Below are positions 10,401 through 18,846 of a DNA stretch of 64,000 bases, piece by piece. The DNA lies in contig NZ_BAGA01000183.1 of assembly GCF_000308595.1 (NCBI RefSeq), positions 23,899 through 87,898 of the forward strand. The letters are read 5' to 3'. The position numbers and the translations under genes are program-made. Every line of letters begins with the position of its first letter. Position 1 is the stretch's first letter. The notes under the pieces are model-generated. The model saw only the letters and a list, made by a program, of their open reading frames with translations, did no database searches and was not told the origin of the DNA. This DNA comes from Nocardia higoensis NBRC 100133. Lineage in GTDB: Bacteria > Actinomycetota > Actinomycetes > Mycobacteriales > Mycobacteriaceae.

Positions 10401-12320
10401 ATGCACCGAGGAGCGCTGCGCGAGGCGGTCGCCGACGGGGTCGCGATCGCGGTGGCGGCCGTCCCGGAAGGGCTACCGCTGGTCGCGACACTGGCGCAGC
10501 TCGCGGCTGCCCGCCGGCTGTCACGGCTCGGCGTGCTCGTCCGCTCCCCGCGCACCCTCGAGGCGATCGGCCGTGTCGACACCGTCTGCTTCGACAAGAC
10601 GGGCACCCTCACCCTGAACCGGCTCGACGTCGTCACGGCCGTCCCGCCGGATTTCACCCCGGGGCGGCCCTGCCCGCAGATCACCGACCGGCGCGCGGCG
10701 ACGGTGGTGCGCTCGGCGGCCCGCGCATGCCCCCGGCCGGAAGCGGGGGAGGGCCATGCCCATGCCACCGACGAGGCGATCCTCACCGCCGCCGCGCGCC
10801 TCGCGGCGGACGATGCCGCGCCGCGCACCCTCGCCGAGGTCCCCTTCGAGTCCAGCCGCGGCTATTCGGCGTCGATCATCGTGCCTGCGGACGCTACCCC
10901 CGAGGCGCACGCGCAGCTGGTGGTCAAAGGCGCACCGGAGGTGGTCTTGCCGCGCTGCCGGTTCGACACCGGCGACCAGGGCCGCGCCGCGGCCGAAGCT
11001 CTCGTGCACTATCTGGCTGATCAAGGCCTGCGAGTACTCGCCGTCGCACAGCGTGAACTCGGCACCGCGCGTGACGATACGACCGATGAACCGGATCGAG
11101 TCGACGCACTCGCCACCGACCTGACTCTGATCGGTTATGTCGGACTCGCCGACACGATCCGCGACTCGGCGCGCCCGCTGCTGGAACGGTTGGTCGCCGC
11201 ACGCTGCAATGTCGCCCTGATCACCGGCGACCATCCGGTCACCGCCCGGGCGATCGCCCGCCAGATCGGCTTTCCTCCCGACACGCGTGTGGTGACCGGC
11301 GCCGAACTCGCGGCCGCCGACGAAGACGCGCGCTCGGTGCTCGCCGCCTCGGCCCAGGTCTTCGCCCGGGTCAGCCCGGAACAGAAGGTGCAGGTGATCG
11401 CGGCGCTGCAGCGGTCCGGACGGGTCGTCGCCATGGTCGGCGACGGAGCCAACGACGCCGCGGCGATCCGCATGGCCGACGCAGGCATCGGGGTGACCGG
11501 ACGTGGCTCCTCACCCGCGCGAGAGGCCGCTGATCTCGTCCTGACGGGCGAGAACCTCACCGTCCTGCTCGACGCCCTCGTGGAAGGCCGCAATATGTGG
11601 GCCGGTGTCCGCGACGCCCTGACACTGCTGCTCGGCGGAAACGCCGGCGAAGTCGTGTTCACCATCCTCGGCACCGCCCTCGGCCGCAGCGGTGCCCCGG
11701 TCAACACCCGCCAACTCCTGTTGGTCAACCTGCTCACGGACATGTTCCCGGCACTCGCCATCGCGGTCACACCGCCGAAGCCCGACACCGACGGCGCGGA
11801 CGCGGACCCCCTGGTGTCGATCCTGTCCGCCCCCGCGCCCTCGCTCGAACGGCCGCTCGTGGAGGCGATCGTCCGTCGCGGTGTGGCCACCGCGGCCGCC
11901 GCCACTGCCGCGTGGGCCATCGGCCGGTGGACCCCGGGAACTCGGCGACGCTCCGCGACGATGGGGCTGACCGCGTTGGTCGGCGCGCAACTCGCCCAAA
12001 CACTCGTATTGCGTCAGGAAAGCCCGCTGGTGATGGCGACTGCTGTCGGCAGCGCCGCGGTGCTCGTCGCGATCGTCGAGACTCCCGGAATCAGCCAGTT
12101 CTTCGGATGCACCCCGCTCGGGCCGCTGGCCTGGGGCGGCGTGGTCGCCGCCGTCGGTGCCACGACCGCCGTGGTGATCTTCGCCCCCGCCTGGTTCACC
12201 CGGCGAACCACCGAACTGATAGACCGCGCGGACCGCTTGCCGACCGGTCGGCTCGTGCGCAATCATGAACAGGCAACTCGCTCGACATCGTCGGATCCCA
12301 CGGGTCCCGTGGTGCCATGA
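7497..12320 (+). CDS. ctpI: giant P-type ATPase, CtpI/CtpH-like
   Basis: About 1607 residues. The C-terminal half is a full P-type cation pump: TGESLPVDK (actuator), AVPEGLPLVATLA (membrane ion site, calcium/manganese-like), DKTGTLT near residue 1033 (phosphorylated Asp) and VGDGANDAAAI. The N-terminal half has an HMA-like segment and then a second, degenerate P-type cytoplasmic module. There the DKTGTLT position reads DGAALRGDT near residue 408, and GDGxND is replaced by an ADIGLALDDP stretch. This double architecture is that of mycobacterial CtpI and CtpH. The start is uncertain: GTG 7497 has GGAAAG upstream and aligns with the family N-terminus, while in-frame ATG 7482 and TTG 7458 lack ribosome sites. 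The transported ion is not established. Confidence 0.9.
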   Translation: MRSIGFGGLTGHSLSVVSSTTVRTVVSAQNLLQPVTRPIRESARTVLGSAEKDVGEVVLPMSWRTARRLHVDLDQVLPFPGWVRGAAQLERVVGATPGVVSAHVEGILGRIVIEREETADLEEIHRAIRRAADAVTDAATAADRQHGTAVSPAADPGDPLALVVPAVAAVVDAAAVAAAVTGWLGRLPRVPRAARAAAAMINHQPRIVALLEARLGRLGTDLLLNAISGAAHGLTQAPATPLLDLMQRTAQLSEALAHRQTWREREPELAAATRPQCPAMSVIPVASQDSGGPRHEWAPAAAGEVSHVVVDSAVDVSIDCAGSKMAGVVEDYADQAANGSLVAAAGTLLAGGTVDDIADAVLAGIPKAAHMGREGFAVFLGRGLAKTGLLVLDPGALRRLDRIRVIVIDGAALRGDTRAVLDVEVRAPDWDDDLVFEIADALLHDERVPHSGRGELCAEGASLGWHERPDAAAPALGAEHADLLVGGQVVATLTVGWELDSYSIPLVEMARRSGARVVLRNVCGTEELNTFVTAAHEPGTPLVDLVRELRADRGPVMVISALHSDFVSMDTLAALAVADIGLALDDPAAATPWTADIIAGTDLAAAVRVLTALSAARRATESAVRLAKAGTTLAGLLLVTGETEQRGGLGLGRWLSPVNAAGATAWFVSAFAARQVLRMPDPPPQPLTAWHALDPEIVFSRVLGGIPSAEPSVTPQWYRALSELSETAVGEFLLRPAILLARVADATRRELGDPLTPILAVGAAAAAILGSNVDALLVAGVMSVNAVVSGVQRLRAEHAAEALFAEQEQAVRRVVVPTVATTARRLHSARTSSRVTVVPATRLRPGDVLDLRAPEVVPADARVLIADDLEVDESSLTGESLPVDKQVEPVANDATERASMLFQGSTIVAGHARAIVVATGPATAAHRAISAVSDVAPAAGVQGRLRDLTSKVLPLTLAGGAVVGGLSLMHRGALREAVADGVAIAVAAVPEGLPLVATLAQLAAARRLSRLGVLVRSPRTLEAIGRVDTVCFDKTGTLTLNRLDVVTAVPPDFTPGRPCPQITDRRAATVVRSAARACPRPEAGEGHAHATDEAILTAAARLAADDAAPRTLAEVPFESSRGYSASIIVPADATPEAHAQLVVKGAPEVVLPRCRFDTGDQGRAAAEALVHYLADQGLRVLAVAQRELGTARDDTTDEPDRVDALATDLTLIGYVGLADTIRDSARPLLERLVAARCNVALITGDHPVTARAIARQIGFPPDTRVVTGAELAAADEDARSVLAASAQVFARVSPEQKVQVIAALQRSGRVVAMVGDGANDAAAIRMADAGIGVTGRGSSPAREAADLVLTGENLTVLLDALVEGRNMWAGVRDALTLLLGGNAGEVVFTILGTALGRSGAPVNTRQLLLVNLLTDMFPALAIAVTPPKPDTDGADADPLVSILSAPAPSLERPLVEAIVRRGVATAAAATAAWAIGRWTPGTRRRSATMGLTALVGAQLAQTLVLRQESPLVMATAVGSAAVLVAIVETPGISQFFGCTPLGPLAWGGVVAAVGATTAVVIFAPAWFTRRTTELIDRADRLPTGRLVRNHEQATRSTSSDPTGPVVP

Positions 12321-12353
12321 CCAGGCAGTTCCCGCAGACGAGAGGACTGTGTA

Positions 12354-12761
12354 ATGCCTACCCAGACCAGAGCGACCAGCGACGACAAACCCGTTCCGGC
12401 GCCCCGCGCCAAAACCCCGGACCAGTCGGCCGATGCCCCTGCCGCGGGCCACACACCGGCCGCGATGCTCAACCTTCCGTTCTTCAGGGCCGAGGTGGCG
12501 ATTCCTGGCCCCGGCGTCAAGGTGAAGGCGGGACCGATCAACCTCTCCCTGCCCACCCGCTACCTCTACTACGGCGGACTGGGTGCACTCACCGTTGCCG
12601 GTGCGGTCGAATGGCCGATCGCCGGCGCGCTCGCTGCTACGGGTCTGGTGGTCGATCGCATCCGCAAACCCGCCTCCGTCCGACGCGAGGCCGTCGAAAG
12701 CAAGGCCGTCGAAGGCAAGGCCGTCGAAAGCAAGGCCGAGCCGACGCCTGCCCACTCCTGA
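12354..12761 (+). CDS. small hypothetical membrane-associated protein with repeat tail
   Basis: A 135-residue protein starting 33 bases after the P-type ATPase stop, so probably co-transcribed. It has a proline/alanine-rich N-terminus (1-38), a conserved-looking core with PTRYLYYGGLGALTVAGAVE and a short hydrophobic stretch (about 65-95), then a charged tail of three near-identical five-residue units (AVESK, AVEGK, AVESK) encoded by a 15-base tandem repeat. The function is unknown; its position suggests an accessory to the pump. Confidence 0.65.
   Translation: MPTQTRATSDDKPVPAPRAKTPDQSADAPAAGHTPAAMLNLPFFRAEVAIPGPGVKVKAGPINLSLPTRYLYYGGLGALTVAGAVEWPIAGALAATGLVVDRIRKPASVRREAVESKAVEGKAVESKAEPTPAHS
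12690..12734 (+). repeat. 15-bp tandem repeat, 3 copies
   Basis: GCCGTCGAAAGCAAG is repeated three times head to tail; copy two has one A-to-G change. The repeat is in frame inside the 135-residue protein and adds (A-V-E-S/G-K) units, so copy number could vary between strains without breaking the frame. Confidence 0.9.
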
Positions 12762-12837
12762 TCACGCGGCCCGTGGCGCACACGGCCGGATTCTGCGGCC
12801 GCTGGTTAGTCGCGGCCATGGACCGGTCGGCCGGGCG

Positions 12838-13059
12838 TCAGTCCGCCGAAGCGCTCGCCGACAACGATTCCAGGATGCAGCTCACGTGCGGGGCGCCCCC
12901 GGGGCATCCCGGGCTCGCCACCGGCTTCGATTCCTCGACAGCCGGCGCGGGCACCAACGGGATCGGCGCAGCGTGTGCGGCGGCCGTCGGGGAGAGCAGG
13001 GCGGCGGCGAGAAGCAGTCCGCTACGAATCATGTTGCGTGGCAATGGTTGTCCTCTCAT
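12838..13059 (-). CDS. small secreted protein (hypothetical)
   Basis: A 73-residue protein from the ATG at 13059. The N-terminus is a clear Sec signal peptide: arginines in the n-region, the hydrophobic run MIRSGLLLAAALLSP, and a predicted cut after AHA near residue 30. The mature part is about 43 residues with two cysteines (in PGCPGG and HVSCIL) that could form a disulfide. In-frame ATGs at 13089 and 13032 are alternatives. No family recognised. Confidence 0.55.
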   Translation of the reverse strand: MRGQPLPRNMIRSGLLLAAALLSPTAAAHAAPIPLVPAPAVEESKPVASPGCPGGAPHVSCILESLSASASAD

Positions 13060-13341
13060 CGTGGGATCGTTCGGGTGAAGACTATGCATCGGAGCGCTTC
13101 GCCTGCAGCCCCGGGAACATGTGGCCCCACCACCGGGGGCATTCGCCGCGGATCGGAAAGGACCGGTAGCCGGACCCGATAGGTGGGAGTCGCACTCGGC
13201 GACGGGCGTGCGACGAGCTTCTCGCGGCCAGGAGGCGATCGGGGCGGTGCCTCACGGTCGCCACGTGCCTGCGATTCGGTACGGTTCGGGTTCCGCCCAC
13301 ACAGTGCGGCGGCTCGTGCCTATTCGATATTGGAGGCTCTC

Positions 13342-14292
13342 GTGGCTGGTGGTCTCGTCGCCCTGCTGGACGACGTCGCGGCGCTCGCGAAGGCGGCCGC
13401 GGCGTCGATCGACGACGTCGGAGCGGCGGCGGGTAAGGCCAGTGTCAAGGCAGCGGGTGTCGTTGTCGACGACACCGCCGTCACCCCCCGCTACGTCCAC
13501 GGGTTCACGCCGGATCGGGAACTGCCGATCATCCGCAAGATCGCGATCGGTTCGATCCGCAACAAGCTGCTGATCATCCTGCCTGTCGCGATGATCCTGA
13601 GTCAGTTCCTACCCCAGGCGCTGCCCTACCTGCTCATCGCCGGTGGCCTGTTCCTGTGCTACGAGGGCGCCGAAAAGGTCTACGAAGCCCTCACCGGCGG
13701 CCACCACGACGAGGAAGCCGCTGTCGGGCAGGCCGGCCCCGAACTCGAGAAGTCGATGGTCTCCGGCGCCATCCGCACCGACCTGATCCTCTCGGCGGAG
13801 ATCATGGTGATCTCCCTGTCCTCGGTCGAGGACGAGCCCTTCTTCACCCGTCTGGGCGTGCTGATCATCGTCGCATTCCTGATCACCGCGCTGGTCTACG
13901 GCGTCGTGGCGCTGATCGTGAAGATGGACGATGTCGGCCTGGCGCTCGCTCGGCGCGAATCGTCGTTCAGCCGGCGCGTCGGCCGTGGACTCGTTGCCGC
14001 CATGCCCAAGGTGATGTCGGTGCTCACCATCGTGGGGATCGCCGCCATGCTGTGGGTCGGCGGCCACATCCTCATCGTCAACGTCGGCGAGGCGGGCTTC
14101 CACTGGCCTGCCGATCGCCTGCACGATCTCGAGCACTGGTTCGGCGATCTCGTGCACGGCGGTCTCGGCGGCGTGCTGTCCTGGACCTCCGGGACCGTGG
14201 TGTCCGCGCTGGTCGGGCTCGTCCTCGGCGCGCTCGTCGTCGCGATCATGCATGTCATCCCGAGCAAGAAGAGCAGCGCGGCGGCGAGGTGA
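13342..14292 (+). CDS. DUF808 (YedI-like) inner membrane protein
   Basis: A 316-residue protein. The start is GTG 13342 with TTGGAGGC upstream, and its N-terminus AGGLVALLDDVAALAKAAAA is the family's characteristic opening. Several membrane helices follow (about residues 75-110, 150-195, 230-255, 285-310). Length matches E. coli YedI. The family is widespread and of unknown function. The in-frame upstream extension to 13183 is not protein-like. Confidence 0.88.
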   Translation: MAGGLVALLDDVAALAKAAAASIDDVGAAAGKASVKAAGVVVDDTAVTPRYVHGFTPDRELPIIRKIAIGSIRNKLLIILPVAMILSQFLPQALPYLLIAGGLFLCYEGAEKVYEALTGGHHDEEAAVGQAGPELEKSMVSGAIRTDLILSAEIMVISLSSVEDEPFFTRLGVLIIVAFLITALVYGVVALIVKMDDVGLALARRESSFSRRVGRGLVAAMPKVMSVLTIVGIAAMLWVGGHILIVNVGEAGFHWPADRLHDLEHWFGDLVHGGLGGVLSWTSGTVVSALVGLVLGALVVAIMHVIPSKKSSAAAR

Positions 14293-14386
14293 CCACGAGG
14301 ATCTCGCGCGCTCGCCCGTAGGACGATCCCATCGCGTAGTCTTCGGCGCGAGTTGTCTCCCAACCTACGTCAGGAGTTGCCGCGCG

Positions 14387-14842
14387 ATGGCCGACCGCCA
14401 CCTGATCGACGTCCATGTCCTGCTCGTCGAGGACGAGCGGCTCTTGCTGACTCAGCGCGGTGGCGACGACGCATTCACCGGCCGCTGGCATCTACCCTCC
14501 GGCAAGCTCGACGAAGGGGAATCCATCACCGCGGCCGCGGCGCGGGAGGCGTGCGAGGAAGTCGGGGTGGTGATCCAGCCGAGCGACCTGCGAGTAGTGC
14601 ATGTCGTGCATGTCGCAGGATCCGGTCCCGAGCCACGCTTGGGAATCTTCCTCCACGCCAGGCGGTGGGCGGGGGAGCCGACGAACCGTGAACCGGACAA
14701 GTGTTCGGCGGTGCGCTGGTTTGCGATGGATCGGCTGCCGGAAGAGATCATCGAATACCCGGGGCTCGGAATTCAGGCATTTCTGAACGGCGCTTCCGCA
14801 TCGTTCGGTGAACACGGATGGCCCGCGCTGGCGGGAGTGTAG
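14387..14842 (+). CDS. NUDIX hydrolase
   Basis: A 151-residue protein with a complete Nudix box (GKLDEGES then REACEEVG, about residues 39-61), so it should hydrolyse a nucleoside diphosphate linked to some moiety. The start is ATG 14387 with AGGAG upstream. It ends 2 bases before the convergent radical SAM gene stop. The substrate is unknown; its position beside a thymidylate-kinase-like gene could mean nucleotide housekeeping, but the two are on opposite strands. Confidence 0.9.
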   Translation: MADRHLIDVHVLLVEDERLLLTQRGGDDAFTGRWHLPSGKLDEGESITAAAAREACEEVGVVIQPSDLRVVHVVHVAGSGPEPRLGIFLHARRWAGEPTNREPDKCSAVRWFAMDRLPEEIIEYPGLGIQAFLNGASASFGEHGWPALAGV

Positions 14843-14844
14843 CT

Positions 14845-16317
14845 TCACGGGCCGGTGCGCGCATGTTGTTCCCGGCCGAGTCGGATGAGCTTGTCGCGGA
14901 TGTAGCTGCTCGGCGCGTGGGAAAGCTGAGTCCCGATGGCGAAATTGAACTCGTCACGGCCGTACATGGCCTCATCGATTCCGGCTTCGGTGAGGTCGAC
15001 AGGCTTGTAGTCGAGCAGTTGCTCGCTGGTGTAGCGGCCAGTGGCGACGAGTCGGTTCCATTCCGGTGTCCCGGGGTAGGGCCGGAACTCGAACACGCTG
15101 GCCCGGAAGGTGCCGGGCAACGCGTCGGCGTTGTCCCAGAGCCGATGGACCAGCTTCTCGGTGTCGTCGATCTCCTCCTCGGTTTCTCCGGGGAAGCCGA
15201 GGATGAAGTATCCCTTGACGTTGATACCGCGGGTGAGCAACCGCTGCACGACACGAACGGTCATGTCGGGGTCGATGCGTTTGTCGATGTAGGACAGGAC
15301 CCGTTTGTTACCCGACTCGATACCGAGGGCGACTTCGCGTAATCCGTTTGCCGCCAGAGTGTCGAGCATCGCGTCGGAGGCGTGGTCGAGGACGTTGATT
15401 CGTCCGGTGGCGTCCCAGCGTGCCCACTCCCCGACACGTGCAGCGGTGAAAGCACTCATCATCGTGTCGATGACACGCTTCCACCCCAGGAACAGATCGT
15501 CTACGAACCGGAAAGCGGTGACCTCGAGTTCGCCTCGCAGCTGGGTCATTTCGTCGACGATGGATTGCGGGCTGCGGACTCGGATGGTGATGTCGGAGTT
15601 GGCGCTGACCGCGGCGCCGCAGAACGAGCAGTTGTAGGGGCAGCCGCGGGCGCCGACCATGTTGGCTTCCCAGCGCCCGGCATCCAGGTGCGGGTCCTGG
15701 CAGAGATAGGTTCGATCGACGAACGGCAGAGCGTCGAGGTCGGGGGCGAGGTGGTGAGCAGTTCCCGGTGCCCCACCGGTGACAGGATATTTCAGGATCG
15801 GGTCGATCCACATCACCCCGGGTAAGCGTGTGCGGTTGCGGTGGTCGTCGAGCAACCGCGCCACTCGGGTTTCGGCTTCTCCGAGGATCAGAGCGGTACA
15901 GGCACTCATGCGCGGGTCGGTGAGAATCGGACCCGGCATAGCCTTGGCCTGATGACCTCCGAGCATGATCATGATTTCCGGATCCAGGCCGGCGGCGATC
16001 GTCGCGGAGATCTCGTAAGTCGGTGCGAGCAAGTTCAATCCGACCCAGCGTGGGCGAGTGGAATTTATCAGCGTGATCGTGTCCTCGATGCCGAGGCCGT
16101 GGGCTTCGGCATCGAGGACAGCGATGTTGTAGCCGTGGTGGGAAGCGTAGGTCGCGATATAGGCCATGCCCAGTACCGGCAAGGTGAAGTCGTTGACTCG
16201 CGGTCGCAGGGCGTAGTCGCGCAGTGGCGCATTGACCAGCAGCAGGTCCAGGGGATGACGTGCATCCCCTCCGGAAAGCAGGTCAGGGTGTGACTGCGGG
16301 TAGGGCTGGTTGTGCAT
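14845..16317 (-). CDS. radical SAM protein with B12-binding-like N-terminal domain
   Basis: A 490-residue protein. The N-terminal 150 residues form a Rossmann-like B12-binding-type domain (LLVNAPL, PVLGMAYIATYA, LGGHQAKA) without the DxHxxG cobalamin loop, as in BchE-type proteins. The radical SAM core carries GCPYNCSFC with cysteines 226, 230 and 233 for the 4Fe-4S cluster, then GYFILGFPGET typical of the TIM barrel. The start at 16317 has GGGGGAA upstream and overlaps the glycosylase-like gene by 35 bases, so the pair is coupled. It probably methylates, cyclises or otherwise modifies an unactivated carbon; the substrate is unknown. Confidence 0.88.
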   Translation of the reverse strand: MHNQPYPQSHPDLLSGGDARHPLDLLLVNAPLRDYALRPRVNDFTLPVLGMAYIATYASHHGYNIAVLDAEAHGLGIEDTITLINSTRPRWVGLNLLAPTYEISATIAAGLDPEIMIMLGGHQAKAMPGPILTDPRMSACTALILGEAETRVARLLDDHRNRTRLPGVMWIDPILKYPVTGGAPGTAHHLAPDLDALPFVDRTYLCQDPHLDAGRWEANMVGARGCPYNCSFCGAAVSANSDITIRVRSPQSIVDEMTQLRGELEVTAFRFVDDLFLGWKRVIDTMMSAFTAARVGEWARWDATGRINVLDHASDAMLDTLAANGLREVALGIESGNKRVLSYIDKRIDPDMTVRVVQRLLTRGINVKGYFILGFPGETEEEIDDTEKLVHRLWDNADALPGTFRASVFEFRPYPGTPEWNRLVATGRYTSEQLLDYKPVDLTEAGIDEAMYGRDEFNFAIGTQLSHAPSSYIRDKLIRLGREQHARTGP

Positions 16318-17089
16318 CGGTGTTCCCCCAGGCGAGTGTCAGAAGTGTCCACGCAGACAGCTGTTCTCCAGCCAGCTCCTCCCATGCCGCTTTGAACCCC
16401 ACTGCGGTGGCGGGCCATGGCCGATCGGGACCGAGCCTGTGGGCAGCGGGCCGGAGCGCGATGTCGGAGTAGTCGTAGAAGGAGAAATCGCCGGTGAAGT
16501 CCGCGACCGCGGTCCTGGCTGTCCACGGACCCACACGGGGGATGCACTGGAGTGCTGCCACCAGCTCCGACGGCTGCAGTTTCGACCACCGATGTCCCTG
16601 CGCCAGGTAGGCGACCGCAGCCGCTCGCAAGGCCGATCTGGGAAAGGCCGCCCCCACATCCCGGAACTGCTCATCGGTCAGGGCAAGGATCCGATCGGGG
16701 CTCGGAAACAGCGCGGCAGTCAATCCGTTGTGCGTCAAGGATTCTCCGAACGCGGCACAGAATCGGCGATACCGGACGCGAGCATGGGCGGCCTGGATGA
16801 CCTGACGCATGATCGCTGCCGACAACGCATCCCACAACGAAGGGTTGGCCACCCGCGTGACCGTCCCGACCCCATGTAAGGGCGCAACCAGGTCAACGGG
16901 CCCCGTCGTCAACTCCGCCGCGGCGATCGTGTCGACCTGGATCGTCCCATGCGCCACGCCGAGATCCAGCACGGTCTCCCCGGCTTCGGTTGTGGTGGCG
17001 GTGATCAGAACCGCCTCGTCATCGACGGCGACGACACGGTAGGCGATGTCGTCACTACGTTGCCATGCGGGGTGGTCGGTCATCAGCAT
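16283..17089 (-). CDS. HhH-GPD (AlkA-like) DNA glycosylase-like protein
   Basis: A 268-residue protein. The N-terminal ~90 residues resemble the AlkA accessory domain. The C-terminal helical domain has the helix-hairpin-helix IPRVGPWTARTAVAD (about residue 190) followed by an aspartate in YDYSDIALR at the catalytic GPD position. By family it would excise alkylated purines from DNA. It sits in the middle of a three-gene operon: its start overlaps the kinase-like stop (ATG 17089, or ATG 17083 sharing one base with the stop), and its end overlaps the radical SAM start. That setting may imply a different role from general alkylation repair. Confidence 0.8.
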   Translation of the reverse strand: MLMTDHPAWQRSDDIAYRVVAVDDEAVLITATTTEAGETVLDLGVAHGTIQVDTIAAAELTTGPVDLVAPLHGVGTVTRVANPSLWDALSAAIMRQVIQAAHARVRYRRFCAAFGESLTHNGLTAALFPSPDRILALTDEQFRDVGAAFPRSALRAAAVAYLAQGHRWSKLQPSELVAALQCIPRVGPWTARTAVADFTGDFSFYDYSDIALRPAAHRLGPDRPWPATAVGFKAAWEELAGEQLSAWTLLTLAWGNTDAQPALPAVTP

Positions 17090-17706
17090 GCAGGTCTCCC
17101 ATCGGTCAGCGGTGGCAGAACCAGGTCGGCAATAGCGCGCGCCGTCTCCCCGGCTCGTCGGCCGGTGCAATCGATGACATGAACCGGCCAGCCTCGTCGG
17201 CGGAGATTCTCGGCGACTTCGTCGAACATTTCCAGCTCTCGAACAACACTGCTGTCGGGCTCGCGCTCGAATCGGTTGTGCGGACCTCGCACCGACAACC
17301 GAGTCGAGATCAGGACCGGATCCGCTCGTAGGATCACCGCGACATCCGGTACGCGCACATCTGTGTTGAGCTGCCACACCGTCTCCGGTCGGACGCCATC
17401 GATCACCTGCAGCACGAGACTCGACGGCAGATAGCGATCGCAGATGACATTCGTGCCCGCTTCGAGTGCAGGCTGTATCTCGGAGACTTGCTGGTGATGG
17501 CGATCAGCTGCCACCAGACATGCCAGCGACATCCCCCTGTAGGTGTCGACACCTTCTCGGATATGGGTGCCGAGAGCGGTGCGGCTCGGTTGCGTCGTCA
17601 GGTACACCGGTGTGCCAGCCGATGCGAGACAGTCGGCAACACGAGCCGCAGTCGTGGACTTGCCGACCCCGCCGGCCCCGTCGATCGTGATCAATGCTCC
17701 AGCCAT
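17083..17706 (-). CDS. thymidylate kinase-like P-loop kinase
   Basis: A 207-residue protein with GAGGVGKSTTA (P-loop, residue ~9) and CDRYLPSSLVLQ (DRY-type motif), matching the dTMP kinase fold and length. The ATG at 17706 follows AAGGGGG. It is the first gene of the operon with the glycosylase-like and radical SAM genes. It could be a nucleotide or other small-molecule kinase: the family includes many paralogs, and I do not claim that this is the housekeeping Tmk. Confidence 0.8.
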   Translation of the reverse strand: MAGALITIDGAGGVGKSTTAARVADCLASAGTPVYLTTQPSRTALGTHIREGVDTYRGMSLACLVAADRHHQQVSEIQPALEAGTNVICDRYLPSSLVLQVIDGVRPETVWQLNTDVRVPDVAVILRADPVLISTRLSVRGPHNRFEREPDSSVVRELEMFDEVAENLRRRGWPVHVIDCTGRRAGETARAIADLVLPPLTDGRPAC

Positions 17707-18096
17707 GGCTGAGCACCCCCTTCGCCCCGCAGGCGACGCCACGCACGGACACGCGGATACCTTTGTCGGCGACGATCGAGTTCGATCGCCCAAGCCGGCG
17801 GAATATCTCACTCGCCCGCGAGTTGTATCGTGATCACCAGTGTCGGCACCGTCGTGAGCACTGTCAACGGCTGATGCCTTGTGCTGCAACGCTATAGCCG
17901 TGACTCAGACGATGGAGCACACAGGGCGCGTTCTGTCGATCGACCCCGCGGAGGATTGACACCGGCTCTTCCCGCCCTCTCACACGGCCGACCTATCTCT
18001 TCGGGGTGTCCTTCGTCCAGATGTGGGCTGCAGCGGTGATGCAGGCGCCGAAATCGTCCTGATGTTCCGACCGGAGACTGTCCGGAACCACGCGTT
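17707..18096. other. 390-bp region without a recognised gene
   Basis: This lies between the kinase-like gene and the TetR gene on the same strand. The frames here are arginine/serine-rich shadows. The promoter of the kinase/glycosylase/radical-SAM operon should lie here, but I see no confident -35/-10 pair. Confidence 0.4.
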
Positions 18097-18771
18097 TCAC
18101 GGATTTCGCGGGTGGGCGGTGTCGAGGGCACGCAGCTGGGCGGGGTCGATCGCGCGCAGGGCCGCCAGCGAGGCGGTGACGGCGAGATCGCAAGCGGCGT
18201 CGATGTCGGAGCCGCCGACGATGACCGCCCGGTAGGCGACGTCGAGGCTGATGCCCAGCAGCATGGTGGCGAGAGTGTCGGCGCCGGTGCCGATGGGGGT
18301 CCCGCGTTCGGCGTAGTTGGCGCGCAGTTCTTCGGCGATGCGGGGTTCGAGGGCGGCCGCCAGGCGTCGCCCGTGCGGGCTGTCGTCATACCGGTTGTCG
18401 AGCAGGACACGGAATCCGCGGGGGTGGCGGCGGGCGTAGTCGAACAACGACTCGATGGAGTATCTGGCCCGCTGCCCGTAGTGCATCGTCTCGCCGTGAT
18501 CGTAGATATCGAACATCCACGTGGTGAGCTTGTCGAGTTCGCGCTCGATCACGGCGTCGACGAGGGCGTCGCGGGAGCCGAAGTGGGCGTAGAGCGTCAC
18601 CCGTGAGGTGTCGGCTCGCCTGGCGATAGTGTCCATGGTGGCACGATCGACCCCGATCTCCGCCATCACCGCGCACGCCGCGTCGAGCAACTCGGTATCG
18701 GTGGGGCGGTTGCGCGTACTGCGACGCGTGGACTCGCTCTTGCGTCGATCCCGGTGCGCGGTCTCGGTCAC
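18097..18771 (-). CDS. TetR/AcrR family transcriptional regulator
   Basis: A 224-residue protein. After a basic N-terminus, the helix-turn-helix spans about residues 22-68 (LLDAACAVMAEIGVDRATMD, TSRVTLYAHFGSRDALVDAV). The C-terminal domain is a generic TetR ligand pocket. It lies 75 bases downstream of the branched-chain-type ABC operon on the same strand, so it may be co-transcribed and regulate it; this is inference from position. Confidence 0.85.
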   Translation of the reverse strand: MTETAHRDRRKSESTRRSTRNRPTDTELLDAACAVMAEIGVDRATMDTIARRADTSRVTLYAHFGSRDALVDAVIERELDKLTTWMFDIYDHGETMHYGQRARYSIESLFDYARRHPRGFRVLLDNRYDDSPHGRRLAAALEPRIAEELRANYAERGTPIGTGADTLATMLLGISLDVAYRAVIVGGSDIDAACDLAVTASLAALRAIDPAQLRALDTAHPRNP

Positions 18772-18846
18772 GGTCCTCCCCTCGCTTGCCTCGACGTCCT
18801 CGGTGCGGTGCCACCGCGGGGGCCTCGAAGGTCGCAGTCCCGAGCG

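Noticed and set aside
10521..11234. Minus-strand frames inside the P-type ATPase gene
   Set aside because: They are antisense to conserved P-type motifs on the plus strand.
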